Shown piece after piece: positions 1 through 13,000 of a stretch of DNA of 64,000 nucleotides. The DNA comes from Girardinichthys multiradiatus (taxonomy: Eukaryota > Chordata > Actinopteri > Cyprinodontiformes > Goodeidae). The position numbers were made by a program, and so were the translations under genes. Where the stretch lies: the NCBI RefSeq assembly GCF_021462225.1, contig NC_061801.1, positions 9,606,125 to 9,670,124 on the forward strand, written 5' to 3'. Each line of letters starts with the position of its first letter. Positions within the stretch are counted from its first letter, which is position 1. The notes beneath the pieces were generated by a model. That model saw only the letters and a list, made by a program, of their open reading frames with translations. It had not been told where the DNA came from and made no database searches.

Positions 1-680
1 GATTGCGGCGTTTTCAGACCGACTACAGCCTCTCGAAAGTCCACCGGCTAATCGCAGTCCAACCTTAGGTGGTTCACCTTCATCATTCATTAAGAGGCTT
101 TTTTTTTTTCTTCCTTCTTCTGGCGTTTGGTGGCGGTAGGTAAAACAACTGAAGGTGTGCATTACTGCCACCAACTGGTATGGAGTGTGGTTCATCATTG
201 ATTTATTTCTAAATTATATAATCAAATTCTATTAAATAATTTAGTTATTTAAAAAAAATCGTATAATAATTTGTATAGGTTTGCCACCTCGGTTCCCTGT
301 CTATTATGCTAAACTTTTTTTAATGCTTTCAAATTCTATTCTCATAAATCTTTCTTGTTCCTATTTCTGACAATGTAAAATAACATGTTCAATTGTTTCA
401 ACCGTTCCAAAGTGGTCACGTTTCTCTGAATTATGCTTATGTATTTTAAAAAGTGTATAATTACGTTTTATATGTCCTAATCTCATTTTTTCCTTCTTCC
501 AGTTCCCATTTCCCCTTCTGCCTTGTTGATCCTATAAAACCATCTTCCTTTTCTTTCCCTATTCCACCCCTTCTGCCATTGGTTTTTCAGTTTTTCTCTG
601 ATGATACTCTTAGCCTCTGATTTACTTGATCTCCCTCTGATTTAATGGTTTTATGTTGCCCACCCACTGTATTTCAGTTC
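1..680. other. left flank, no feature seen
   Basis: AT-rich DNA with short homopolymer runs. No exon, transposon end or RNA gene recognised. Confidence 0.5.
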
Positions 681-694
681 AAATATCCCCAGAT

Positions 695-890
695 TTGGGC
701 AACGCAGTGGCGTAGGAGTTAAGCGCGCAACCCATGTACCTTCGGAGCCCTTGGTCCTTGACACAGCTGTTAAGGGTTCGAGTCCCGGACCAAAAAATGT
801 TTGTCGCATGTCCTCCCCTTATCTCCACCCCATTTCTTGTCAGTTCACTTTTGGAAAACATTTGAAAAATAAAGGCCACTAGTGCCTCAA
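695..890 (+). mobile_element. tRNA-derived SINE, copy 1
   Basis: The head has pol III boxes: an A-box-like TGGCGTAGGAGTTAAGCGC and a perfect B box GGTTCGAGTCC (about 774-784). The 3' end AATAAAGGCCACTAGTGCCT is shared with the SINE at 49031. A target-site duplication AAATATCCCC flanks it (681-690 and 891-900). Confidence 0.88.
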
Positions 891-904
891 AAATATCCCC
901 AAAT

Positions 905-1975
905 GTCTCACAAAAAAAAAAAAAAAAAAATTCAATAAAGTTCCTTTATTTACTAATAAAAGAGTTAAAAACATACAAGACATTTTGTAAATAAATATTA
1001 TTTATTGAAAATATTGTCTGTAGTCAGTCAAAAACAACGACTTGTTTTTTTCTACGACATAAATCGAGGTCGACCAATCTGGTTGCAGCAATCATAGCTG
1101 GAATGAATATCAAGTACAAGCCTCCTTCCAGTTTCCCTCTGAGGTCCGACTAATCAGCACAGAATTACCTCTAACTCTTTAAAGACAGTCGAGCATGTGT
1201 GTGAGCATGCATACGTTGAAATACAATAAAAGCTTGTTTCTGTAAAGTTCATTGCACACTGTTGAGCCTCGTGATTACACTACTAAAAAATAAGTAAAAC
1301 AGAACATAAAAGGAAATTAATTTAAAAAAGAAATTGATATTTTCAACACGAGGGACTACACTGCTGCACACTGACAACATGTCGATCCAATGTGTTGACT
1401 GCAGTGACACCAGTGGTGAAAGTAAGTGAGCTGAAAGTGAGGCTGCAACACAAACATGCATGTAAATAGCAACTGGCACTGATTATACAATGCCCGGTTT
1501 ATATTGTATTTTTAGTTTAAATGAACAGTTTAACATCACGTTGGTCTGCAAACTGTATGCATGCTGATGCAACCCGCACCTAAATGAGAAGAATCACTGA
1601 ATTCATGGATCGTATCAAAGCAATGCTGTAGTGCACAGATTAGAGAATATAACGATGAACAACCTAAAATTTTCTAAATGTAAAACTTGCATTATTGCAT
1701 GAATTGAGAGTTTAAAGCGTGCGGCAGAAATCTGCCATTAATACATAATTTATAGTAGTAGCTTTAATTGATATAACACTGATTCGATGCCCTTAAACAT
1801 CCCTTATGCTTCTTCATCATCACTCCTGACATTTTTATATTTTTAATTTTACCTTAAAAACAGTTTTGCATATTAATGAACTTCCCCAGATATCAACATA
1901 ATGACACATCTGATTCAAACCTATTTTTCAGAATTTGCCTGCCTATGTAAAGGTTGATGTGGTTTCTCTGAATAG
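905..1975. other. SEC31A downstream flank
   Basis: AT-rich, no conserved exon. It may include the distal SEC31A 3' UTR if a poly(A) signal near 943 or 998 is used. Confidence 0.4.
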
Positions 1976-1978
1976 CCC

Positions 1979-1984
1979 TTTATT
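1979..1984 (-). terminator. candidate SEC31A poly(A) signal
   Basis: AATAAA on the minus strand about 206 nt after the SEC31A stop codon, at a plausible distance for a short 3' UTR. Other minus-strand AATAAA copies occur near 998 and 943, so a longer 3' UTR is equally possible. Confidence 0.4.
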
Positions 1985-2189
1985 TGACTCAATATTTACT
2001 TTCACCACTGAGCGTGACTGACCGCATGGCTTGTTTGAGTTGCATCATAAAAACATGAATGGCACAAAGAAAAGCTCATCATTACTGTTAAAAAGTCTCA
2101 GAAGTCATTTGCGAGTCATGAGTCAAATGAAGCTCCCTGTGAAACAAGCAGCCAATGGAGTCTGAGCTCCAACTCGGACCACTCGGATC

Positions 2190-4067
2190 TCAAACACCAA
2201 GCTTGTTGGCTTGTGTCAGCACCACCTTCAGTACAGGCATGAACGCGGACGTCTCGCTGAAGTTGCTGTTGCTGACGATGTGGGTGTGGATGTTGAGGCC
2301 CTCCGTGTAGGATCGAGAGTCGATGGTCCTGGCTATGTTATGAAGCCCTCCTACGATGGCGGGAGAGAGCTGAGCAGAGAAATAACAAGACTCAGACCAA
2401 AAGTCTTAGAGGCAGGCGATGCTATGGGATTTTACATTGATATTCTGTGTTATTGTGGTTCTCCTTGATTCATCTACATGTTGGAGGTCTGCTCATGACC
2501 GTGTATTAAACGACTTTTAGGAAACAAATCTGAAAAGTGTGTATGACTCCTTCAATCTGATAGTCGCCTAAATAAAATGATGTGGATCCAAGCTTCACAG
2601 GGCATCTAAAATGGGAACAGTATGGTACAACAGCAAAGCTAACTGGTCATCCACCCACACTGACTGGGCAAGGAGAGCATCAGAGAAGCAGCAAAGAGGC
2701 TCATGGTAACTGGAGGAACTGCAGAGGTCTACAACTCAGGTGGAACAATTTGTTGACAGGAGAACTATTAGTCATGCACTCCACAAATTTGGCCTTTACG
2801 GAAAAGTGGCAAGATGAAGCAGATTGTAGAATGTAAACCTTTAGACATCAAGTTTGGAGTTTGCCTGAAGCCATTAAGGCGACAACAAACGTGGAATAAG
2901 GTGATCTTCTCAGATGCAAAACGCACATGGAAAACTGACACAGCATCTCATGATGAAACATGATGGCAGCATCATGCTGTGGGGATGCTTTCTTCGCCAG
3001 GGTCAGGGTAACAGGTCGGAGTTGACAGGAAGATGAATGCTGCTAAATCCAGGACAATCCTGGAAGAAAACCTGTTAGAGGCTGGGATAGAGCTTCACCT
3101 TCCAGCTCGACCCTAAACATACAGCCAGAGCTAGAGTTGAGACTTAGTAGTTTAAATGAAAGTACATTCATGTTTCAAAATGGATCAGTCAAAGATCTTC
3201 TCACACACTCACCACTAATCTGACCATTTCTAGTCATTTTGCAGAGAAAAATGAGAAAAAACATCACTATAGATGTGACATATCCCAAAAGACTAACTGC
3301 AGCAAAAAGTGGTTCCATGAAATATTGACTTAGGGGCACAGAATACAGACACAAACCACACTTTTCAGATTTTGATTTGCATTCTGAAAACTACTTGATT
3401 CTAAAGCAGAAGACCTTTCCGAGGCTTTGCACAAACCTTGTTAACAGTTAAACTCACCGTCTGCTCTCTGAGTTTGTCGTAGAGTGCTTCCAAACGTTTG
3501 TTGGCATCGTCAAGCTTCCTCTTGGTTTGCTGTAAGCAGATAACAACAGCACAGATAAGGCACATGTCCACATGTATTAAACAGAGATGGACCCCACTGC
3601 TTCTCCATGACAGACTCACAGGGTCAGTAGCTACCGCCAAGCACCTCTGGATCAGCCCTTCGAATGTGGTCTTCAGGACCAAGTGCTCATCAGGGATGGG
3701 CTTCTTCATGATTTTCTCAGCAGGGATTGAATGCAGAGGCTAAGAGCATTGAGACATGGACAAGTCAAGTAAAACTTTACCCTCACATCTTTAGATTCAG
3801 GAACACCTAAGTAGTGCGTACCTGAATAGCATCTCCTGTTGGAGCTCCAGGTGCACCCTCCATGTTGGAGTTGGCCATTGTAGGGTTGGTGGTTTGAGCA
3901 GAGAGCTGTGTCTGATGCATGCCTGAGTATGGGACCTGGGCATTGTGGAGACCCTGCACCATAGCCTGGGGGGCTCCGGAGGACATGGGCTGTGTCTGAG
4001 GGTCAGCACCCAGCGGGGTCAAGATGGGAGCAGTGATTGGGGCGGGTGGGGTGTAGTTCTCTGTCAC
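2190..4067 (-). other. SEC31A: SEC31A exons for the C-terminal helical domain
   Basis: The last four exons encode residues 1142-1338. The first gives [16 protein letters not shown] linker sequence ending [15 protein letters not shown]. The next three give [40 protein letters not shown] and [20 protein letters not shown], the conserved C-terminal helical bundle of Sec31. The stop codon TGA is at 2192-2190. The acceptor of exon 3715 (ctgctgag) lacks the usual C before AG but keeps the frame and the conserved KIMKKP junction. Confidence 0.9.
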
Positions 4068-7000
4068 CTGCTGGATTTAACAACCCAACAAAGTTCAACT
4101 TTAACTGTAGTACGATTTTTCTTGTCTGCATAAACCACAACATAGTTAGTTGGAAAACCTGCAGAGTAGGAGTTTCTTTTCCTGAAACTGGTCAGAAGCT
4201 TTTATTTCCCAGTGAATAAAACTGTATAATTAACGGTCGGCTGCATTTAGTCAAACCACATCGTAGCTGCATAAAGACTGCTCAACAAATCAGTCCACTG
4301 CCATTCATACCCCTTACTCTTTTCCACGTTATGTCACTCTACAGCCACAAACCAAACTACATTTTATTGGGATTTCATGTGATCAACCAACACAAATTTA
4401 CAATTATGTTCAACTTTCTGTTCAGGCTTCCACATATTTTGTATTACAAAACCTTTTTTTCCTCAGCATTTTTAAAAAATACAAATTTGAATATTTGAGT
4501 CCAATGCATTAATTTTAAATCTGCTTGACTAGTAGTTGACTCTTAATATCTGTAACTACAACAATATTATAAAAACACAATACTGAAACTGGCTTCCTAT
4601 TTTCACAGTGTGACATATAGCAACAGCTTTACTGGCTTCTGGACTAACTAAACTCATCTCCATTTCAAAATCAGTAACTCTTGGACTGGTCATGAGGAAT
4701 GTCATATCCCAGATAAAATGTAGACCCTAAAAACACTGTTGTGGTTTGGTACCTTCCTCTTGCAGATTCAGTGTTTCTTTTGGCCTTTTAGACTCCGTTT
4801 ATGGATCACAGTTCCTGTTCAAACTGGATTTAAAGTTTTCAAGAGACCAAACAGGTAGTAGATCACAGGTTTTTATACAATCTGTCTGGAATCGTACCTC
4901 GTTTAGTGAACAGACCCTGTTCCATTAATTGAGGAAAAGCCTGTGTTCAGTGTTGGGGGTCCCCTAGGAGCTAAGTGAAAAATGCTAGTGATCCCTCCTG
5001 GACTTATGGAGACCCTTTCAAACTTGATGCTACTGCAGAGTGATGGACGGAGCCTGACCAGGCGGCAGAGGTTGACCAATCAGAGCAGAATCAGGTTTAT
5101 AAGAAAGGTGTGGCCTGTTTATAGAGCCGTTGTGTAAACTTGTATGAACTGGTAGCGCCCAGGTTTTTGAATTAATGAATGCAGGTTTACCTTCTTCTTT
5201 GGTGCTCTGGTCAGAGCCGGCGGGTCGTTCCAGCCATTCTGAGGTCCTATAGACACAACGCACTGCTCAGCTGCTTGTTTTAGCTCAAGAACATTTGCTA
5301 ACAGTTTAAAGTCCCCATAATTGGCATCTCTAACTCCCTTAAAAAAGGGAAATAAACTCAGTCATATGCTGTGTGAGCATGTGACTCTCTCTCTCTAAAG
5401 TATATTAACTTTACACCAACATAAAAAAAATAAATATGGTTATTACCTTAGAAATTTCATATAAAGACATTCCTTTATTAAATCCAAGGTCTTTAAACTG
5501 ATAAGCAAGCATAATAACTGACCAAATCTTTAACATACTTACATCAGTGTTTGCCTAAGTGATCATTTCTCCACCAGCTAAACAGGGGCACAAATAAAGT
5601 AAAGTGCACACTAAAGCTTAATTTATTTGCCAGATTGAAGTTTGATCACCAAAACACAAATCAAGTTCTGACTCTTGTTCAATAGATCATTTTCCGATTA
5701 GAGATCAATTCAGCCTTTATTGTATCTTTAATTTGATATCAACAGAAAGCCATGCAAATTAACTGCATATGATTTAGAGATCTTCCCATTAAAGATATCT
5801 GTCCACCTTCGCTGCTCTCAGCCAATCAATGAGCTAACAGCGACCACACAAGGCATGGAGAAGAGTCTTACCCGGCTATGGTGAGACATTTCCTCACCAA
5901 CCTGCAGCGCTACTTTCTCTCCTAAATGTATTCAGTTCAATCAACATAATTAAAGGTTTAATCTTCCAAACCTGTTCTGTGCTGAATTTAACCCTGCATG
6001 AATGCTAATCCTTGTTGAATTAGTAGCTAAATGTTAAGAAGCTGGTTTGGGAGCAGAAGCCTGAAGGCCTCCCTACAGTGATGTCTGTCCTGAATCACTT
6101 TTCAGAGAAAACACTTCAGTGTTTAGCGTGCCAACATGAATTTGCTTTATTTTTTAATTGTAGGGTCAACGCTAATCATTCATTACTACAGAAAGCTTTA
6201 TTGAATTTTATTATTATTATTTAGTTAATAAAAACATCTAGGAACATCTAGGAAACGTTTTGTAGTCTTCTGTGACTTTCTGTGTCTCTGGGGTCAGAAT
6301 AAAGACTGGGGCCAATTTTGCTTAGCCATTCTCCAAATTAGGAAAGACGAGAGAAAATGCCATTTAAGTAATCGCAAAAGTGTGTCTTGCCAAGTTAAAA
6401 AATGGCAACAAGAACATAGCTCCTCAAATAAACCTGCTGCTTTCTACTTTCAGAGCAATAATCCAAAAGTTTGAAACAAGTGGAAAAAAACAGGATGAGG
6501 TTTATGTTGCCATGGTGATGAGGCTGGTAACGCAGGTAAAAAAAAAAGCTCTCTGTTAGAGAAGTACAGATCAGAGAAACATCCTGTTCACCAAGTTACA
6601 AGCATTCATTTAAGCTTTACTTCACATCCTTACCAGGGGTGGCAGTAAGGGTGGAGAACGCTGTAGCTCACTAAATATAAACTATAACTGATTTAAAACA
6701 TAGTATAAACATGTTTAAAAAGATGTATAGTTTCTATTTTTATTATAAAAGTGAAAACATCAAACAACTTGACATTTCACATTTTTACGTTTCTTTATAA
6801 GTTTGTACTTCTGCTACTACACTATAATGCATTTTTTTAAGTTCATTATCATTACTATTATCGCTATTAACATTATCAAACTTTCATAATTTACAGCACT
6901 TTTAGATTAACCTGCTAGTTTTAACTCTATATTTATACTCAAATAAAACAGCTGCAGACATTCAGCTATGATCAGTAAACTCCCTGTGAGGCTGAATGAG

Positions 7001-10000
7001 TTGGTTAGTAGGACAGTGAGGATGATCAGAGCCATGCAGACTTGTTCTCTGAGAGGCCGGGATCAACTTGGGGTCGGGGTCTAGCTGTGTACCTGAGGCT
7101 CCGCTGGGTGGAGGATGAAGAGGAGGAGGAGGCATGTACGACACATGAGATCCTGGCCCGCCATGCTGGAAAGACGCTCCGGAGGACGGAGGAGCGGAGT
7201 AGGAAGACGAGGTGGGAAAGAATGGAGGGTGAGAGGGGGGAGAGGAGGACAGACCCTGGCTGAGAGGAGGCTGTCCCGGGTAGAGAGGAGAAGGCGCTGG
7301 CTGAGATGGGATGGGCTGAGTGTACTGAGAGAGGAAGCCGGGAGGGTGAGGAGGGGAGGAGGGCTCAGCGGGAGGAGCAGAAGAAGAGTACTGAAAAGGC
7401 TGATAGATAGGAGCCCCCCCAGCTCCAGGCGGGTACTGGTTGACCTGGGGGTAGGCTAGGAGGCACACAGGAAGTTCTGTTAGTTAACAAACAACTGCAA
7501 CATGCAACAGGACTGTTTCACTGCATGCTCTACATGTAGCTTAGAAAGAGACCAACTGAGAACTCACATGGAGGAGACAAATATAAAGCATTCAAGAGAT
7601 CAGACATTAGAATCAAATATTTCTAAACAGAAATGTTTGCAGGTGTTTTAGAGCAGAGGTGAACGGTCTCACTGTAAACAATACTCCTTCCTGCCACCCA
7701 GTTTTTATTAACCAACTATAAACTACTAATTTATTGTTAACAATCACCAGTATTATAGGCGTGGACCAGGTACCGATATGAAAGTAGACAAAGGTTTTAA
7801 AAAGTTACAGTCAGAAAAAGGGTTGGAGTTATCTGCAGAGCGACACAGCGTTGCCCCTACCCTACCTGTTGCTGCACTATTGCCGTTCATCTTCCTCCTT
7901 TCAGCCATCTGGCCAGCAGTTTGCAGCAACAGGTGGGGAAGAGAGAGCTGCATAACCCAATGCAGTATAGATCCAAAGAAAACTCCAGTCACTCTGGACT
8001 TTCAACCATAGAAATGGTATGATGGGAAAGTTTAACTTTTTAAAACCTCAGAATATTTTGGTCCTGGTAACTGGCCCAGGCCTGTAGGAGTCAAATGTTT
8101 CACTAATGCCTGGTTCACACGGCAGGATTTTTATGTCGATTTGTGACCCAATCTTCCCCTTCTGACATGCCCCGATCATTAAGATAATCTTATGAGATAA
8201 TCCTGCTGTGTGTGTTGTGTGTTTAGGGTCATCTAGTCTGCTCGGAGGGACGTTGGGACTGCTCCAACCTCAAATATTCAACATGTTGGATTGTCTAGGC
8301 CCGATATTCTAGTGTGTGGGTTGCTCCCCGAGGACAAAAAAAAGCACGCTGCCTGTTGAATGTGACGTGTAGCCAATCAGAAAGCAAGATGACATAAACA
8401 CGGAAGGGAATTACTCTGAACTCATGTTTGATCTCGGGAGGGTTTGTGAGATTTCCCATCTGACATCTGAATGTTCGTCTCGGTGTGTTGTGTTTGCTGT
8501 GTGGCTGGACACCGCACACTGTAGGACCAAACCTGTTATGTCTATGATTTTGTATCATCCTGTGTGGGGTCTCCCAGGTTTTATAAATCAACAGACAAGA
8601 TTTTTTCAATCTTGCCGGGTGAACCAGGCATTACATACTTAACACCAAATGATGCTGCAAACAAAACAGCTTTTAAAGACATGTTCTATGAGGGGCTGGT
8701 ACTGGTTCTGTAATTCATTAGCACATTTCTTTAAGACATCAGGAAATCTAGTTGACATTTTAAGACAGCATTCAAATAAAATGTTTGAGACTTTGGTCCT
8801 CATGAGAACCCATAGCTGTACATCAGGTCTGTGGTAATATTTTTGAAAAGGTTTCAATATTCATATAGAAAAAGTGCATTTAAAAAAATTTAATCTAAAC
8901 ATTAACAAACTACCAAAATGCAAACAATACACAGATCAGGCAAAACATTATGACTACTGAAAGGTGAAGTGAATATCAATAAGTATCTCTTCATTATTAC
9001 CTACTGGTGGTTTGGATATAGCAAAGCTGATGTGTTGGAAACATGACAAGTGGAAAGCGTCAGGAGTTGAACAAGTCTGAATGGGGCCAAGCTTTGATAG
9101 CTGGACAACTGGGCCCGAGCAACTCCAAAACTGCAGTTCTTCTGGGCTGCTTCCATTGACCAGCATATCTCCAGCGGTGAAGGGTGAAAAGGGTCATTGG
9201 CAGCCAAGGCTCACTGTTCCACATTTGTTCCGAAGGCAGGACCATGTGGTCCAAACCAACAGATGAGCTACTATAGCTCACACTGCTGAAGAGGATAATG
9301 CTGGTTCTAATGGAGAACAGTCAGAATACCCAGTGCTTCACAGTTTATTGTGTACAGCGCTGCATCAGTGCAGAGCTTCAGGGTGCTGGTCATAATGTTA
9401 TGCCTGATCAGTGTAAGAGGTAGAAACCTACATTCACATTTAGACTCATTTCACTTGAAGACCATTTGTTTTTAAAAATAAACCAATAGGTCATCCTGAG
9501 TCTTCTTCATGAGACACAGTGGCCTCTGGAAGCCATACTTACGCTGGTACTGACAGGAGTACATGTATGCAGGAGTGGAGGAGGCCGAAGGAGCCGCTGG
9601 TGTGCTGGAGGCTGGCAGGCCGTACACGGGGTTCAAAGGCCCCACCTGAAACATTGAAGCAGTTTTAGCCATACTCAAAGCATCACAGAAAGAGGGCCAA
9701 TTCATTCTGTGCTAAACTGGCTTCCACAACTACCAATACTGCTATAGGTTTGGGGTCATTATCGAACAACAGCAGGCATTAGATATAAAGTATGAAGAGA
9801 AACGAAATCATGCAATGAAATAATCAGAACACAAAAGAACCAAAGCAACGACAGACGTAAGACAGAAAAGGCATCCCAGCCTCAGGAGAAAGAGGAAACA
9901 TTTGAGCGGAAGTGGCTACAGAAGAGGGCACCCCTACAGACAAAGCACATAAATCAAAAATACATTTTGGATAAGGAGGATGGGTCCAATATATAAAAGC

Positions 10001-13000
10001 AGTTGTTTTTTCACTATTTGCTGTGAGATGTGTCAAGACAGGGATGGAGGTTCGTATACCTGCTGGTCTGAGGCGCTGCCTACATGATGAGGAGGAGGGA
10101 CATTTGGGAGGGCTGTGGGAGTTTGGTTACTCCAGGAGGTGACAGTGGAAGCTGCCCTCACCTGAAGCAAATAGAGATATAGGATGATGCCACAGAGGAA
10201 TGATGGCCAGAGCATGAGAGGGAGGAAGATGAGGGCGCACCAAACACCACCACAATAACACCACTATGAAGACGACTTAAAGGGATAGTGCTTTATTTAA
10301 ACTGGGGTTGACTGGAGTACCTATGACTTATAACCAGAGAAACCGTAAGAAAAAAACTTAAAAAAAATTCAAATGTAGCTGTTGAAGCAAACACTGTATT
10401 AAATATTTTTAGACATCATCTTTGCTTTTAAAATCTCACTGCCTCATAATTCTTGTTCGAAATTAGACTGAAGCTAAATATTACCAAGATAAAAACCTGC
10501 CCCATCCTAAACTAACAACATGGGAAATAAAGCTGTGCAGTTCAGTCATCTGAAGAGTAAAATGTCCTCCTTGATCCATGTAGACGTTGCACTGTCTTGC
10601 AAAAGTATTTACCCCCCCCCCCCGAGCTGTGGATCTCTACCATAGCTTGATTCTCCAATGAGAACGTCTGTCTGATTTTTAAGTCATTGTGACTGTTGTC
10701 CTCTACAGAGAAAAGATTGACTGTAAGTATTGTGCCTAACACAACCCAAAACAGCAACAATCCCTTTAAGAGCAATGGACAGATGACAGTAATTGATACG
10801 AACCCAGGTTTGAACTAGACCTGACAGGACCCTGAAAGAGTTCCCTCACTTGTTGTATTTATACATTTAAATGGGTAGGATTCTTATAATTGTTCTTATT
10901 TAAACCACACTGAAAAGGAAATCCATAAAATGACTCTAAAACAAACTGCTGACCACTTCACCCATTGATTGGTTCATTAGGAGATGCTGATTCTAGGAGA
11001 ACATACCGGCTGGTAATACTGAGGCTGAGATGGAGTAGAGCCAGGTGTGGATCCAGGCGCAGGTGCTCCTGCAGTAGGTTGAGGGACCATAGCCTGGACC
11101 TGGGAGAACGGGGGCTGGGGAAGAGCTGAGCCATGCTGAGTCGGACAGTTGGGCAGCTGAGACGCAGCTCTGTGGGCCAGTGCTGGAGCTGTTTGCTGTC
11201 CCAGGGCCTGGAAGAGACGGTCACGAAGCTGCTGCACGGCAACCTGGATGGAGATGGACTCAGTTTAGTCTTAAGAGTCTTTTGGGTGAATGAATTAAAA
11301 CCCCACGAGCAGCTGCATTTCCTGCCCAGACTCTAGGTGTGTTACACACCTGGTTGGTGTTTTCGGGCAGGTATGTGATGGCCGTGGATAGACTGCCCTG
11401 AGAGGCCAGCAGGTTGGCGTACTGGCTCATCTTTTCCGCCAGCAGGATGCCGATCGCAGCGGGACCAGAGAGCTGGGTCAGCTCCACTGCCCTACGCAGC
11501 ACCACCACCTTCTCCACCAGATCCTGAGGCAAACAAACACGATACATGGAAAGGATGTAACAATCAGCATAAAACACAAAGTATTCAACCAGCAGGACAC
11601 ACCCACAGTTATGATTTATATGAAAGAACCTGACAAATGTTATGCCCAGGTTCCATCTATACTTGGGTTTCAAATTTTTCCTGAGACTTTATAGAAACCA
11701 AGACCACAGATTATGTTATGCAAGTATAAAGCATGTTATTACCAAACTTTATATACAGACATGCCAGTCATGCAGTAGCTTTATTAGGTCAAAGCACCAA
11801 AGGCCTATTGAAATTTAAGGACTTCTTTTTATCATCACCATTCTTCATCAAATAAATTATCTTATTTGAGACCAAAATAAACAGAAACATCCACCACACT
11901 GCACCAAATTCAGGTCCTTTTTAAAATGTTAGATTTCAATGGAATTAAAAATGGTCAACAAAAGGCTCAACGGCGCCCCCAAAACTCAGCCAGGCCAACC
12001 GGTTTGACATATAGACAGAAGTCAGCCATTTTGGGTCAAAGGTCAGTTTTACACATGTTGAACTTTGACAAACTCCTTCTAGAGACTTTGAGGTATTGGC
12101 TTCAAAATTGTTCAGTATCCTCTTGAGGCATGGATCATTAAAAGTGATTAAAATGGTGAGTTTTCGTGCATGTCTAGGGGGCGTGGCCAGACCTTAAATA
12201 TGGCTTCTTGCCATGAGATAAAAAACGTTCAAACTTTCAAACAACTAAAAATTTTACCAAACTTTATGTGATTGATCTATTTTGGGTTCCCAACATCAAT
12301 ATGTGATCATACCCTGTCCTTAGCCCCGCCCCCTGAAAATCAAGGGGGTAATTCTTAGTTTTCATCTTCTATCGTCCTAAAAATGAAGTTTCTTTGTTGA
12401 AACCAAATAATTTGTTACAAAAGCTTAGATATTGGACTAAGATTTCAGGTGGTCACAAAGACCCAAAGTTAAGGAGAACTTGCTGCATTCAGGAGTTAAA
12501 AAGAAACCTGCAAACCCACCAACCTGCAGGGAAATAGGGCAATGTCCATCCTGAGCTCTGCTCCAGCAGGACACAAGCTTCTCCACGTTACCCGCGCAGA
12601 TGTAACACAGACAGGCCTGAGACTGAAGCTGGGGGTCTTCTGCTGCCTCCAGCCTGCTGCCCAGAAGGTCTAACAAACAGCCGTGTTTAAGCAGGTTAAG
12701 TGGTTGCTGAGAGTCAGAGCGAGCAGGTAAAACCCAGATAGGTGAATGATATAAAACAAAAACACAAGCCTGATGACTCACCACAGAGGGAAGAGAAGTC
12801 CTCGGGCTGAGCGTAGGTCATGACGGCAGCCAGAGCCTCCCTCCAGTTCTGCAGATCACATGTCTTCAGGATGTCGTGCCAGTCTTTCATGACCACGGCA
12901 CTGATCAGCTGCAGGACAGATGCACACTTCCGTCATAAGTATTAGACTTTCTTTAACACATAAACTCTTATAGCAATGTTGTCTTCAGAGGTCACCTTAG

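Larger units (their letters stand above)
5191..11243 (-). other. SEC31A: SEC31A exons for the proline-rich region with ALG-2-type motif
   Basis: Exons 11243-5191 encode residues 838-1141, dominated by Pro, Ser, Gln and Tyr. At genomic 7354-7331 the peptide PPHPPGFL (residues 1019-1026) resembles the PPPPGF motif through which mammalian SEC31A binds the calcium sensor ALG-2 (PDCD6). Downstream, [15 protein letters not shown] is nearly identical to the mammalian protein. The 414-nt exon 7455-7042 has two possible 5' splice sites (after 7093 and after 7042) in the same phase. Exon 10161-10060 is 102 nt and in frame. Family knowledge: this segment also carries the Sec23/Sar1-stimulating fragment. 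Confidence 0.85.

Noticed and set aside
700..790. Possible tRNA gene (good B box)
   Set aside because: The sequence cannot fold with a proper anticodon arm, and its 3' extension and flanking duplication show a tRNA-derived SINE.
7042..7459. Plus-strand Arg/Glu-rich open frames of 73 and 114 codons
   Set aside because: They are the antisense shadow of the SEC31A proline-rich exon.
8424..8642. 72-codon plus-strand frame
   Set aside because: It lies inside a TIR element with no transposase features and ends in the inverted repeat.
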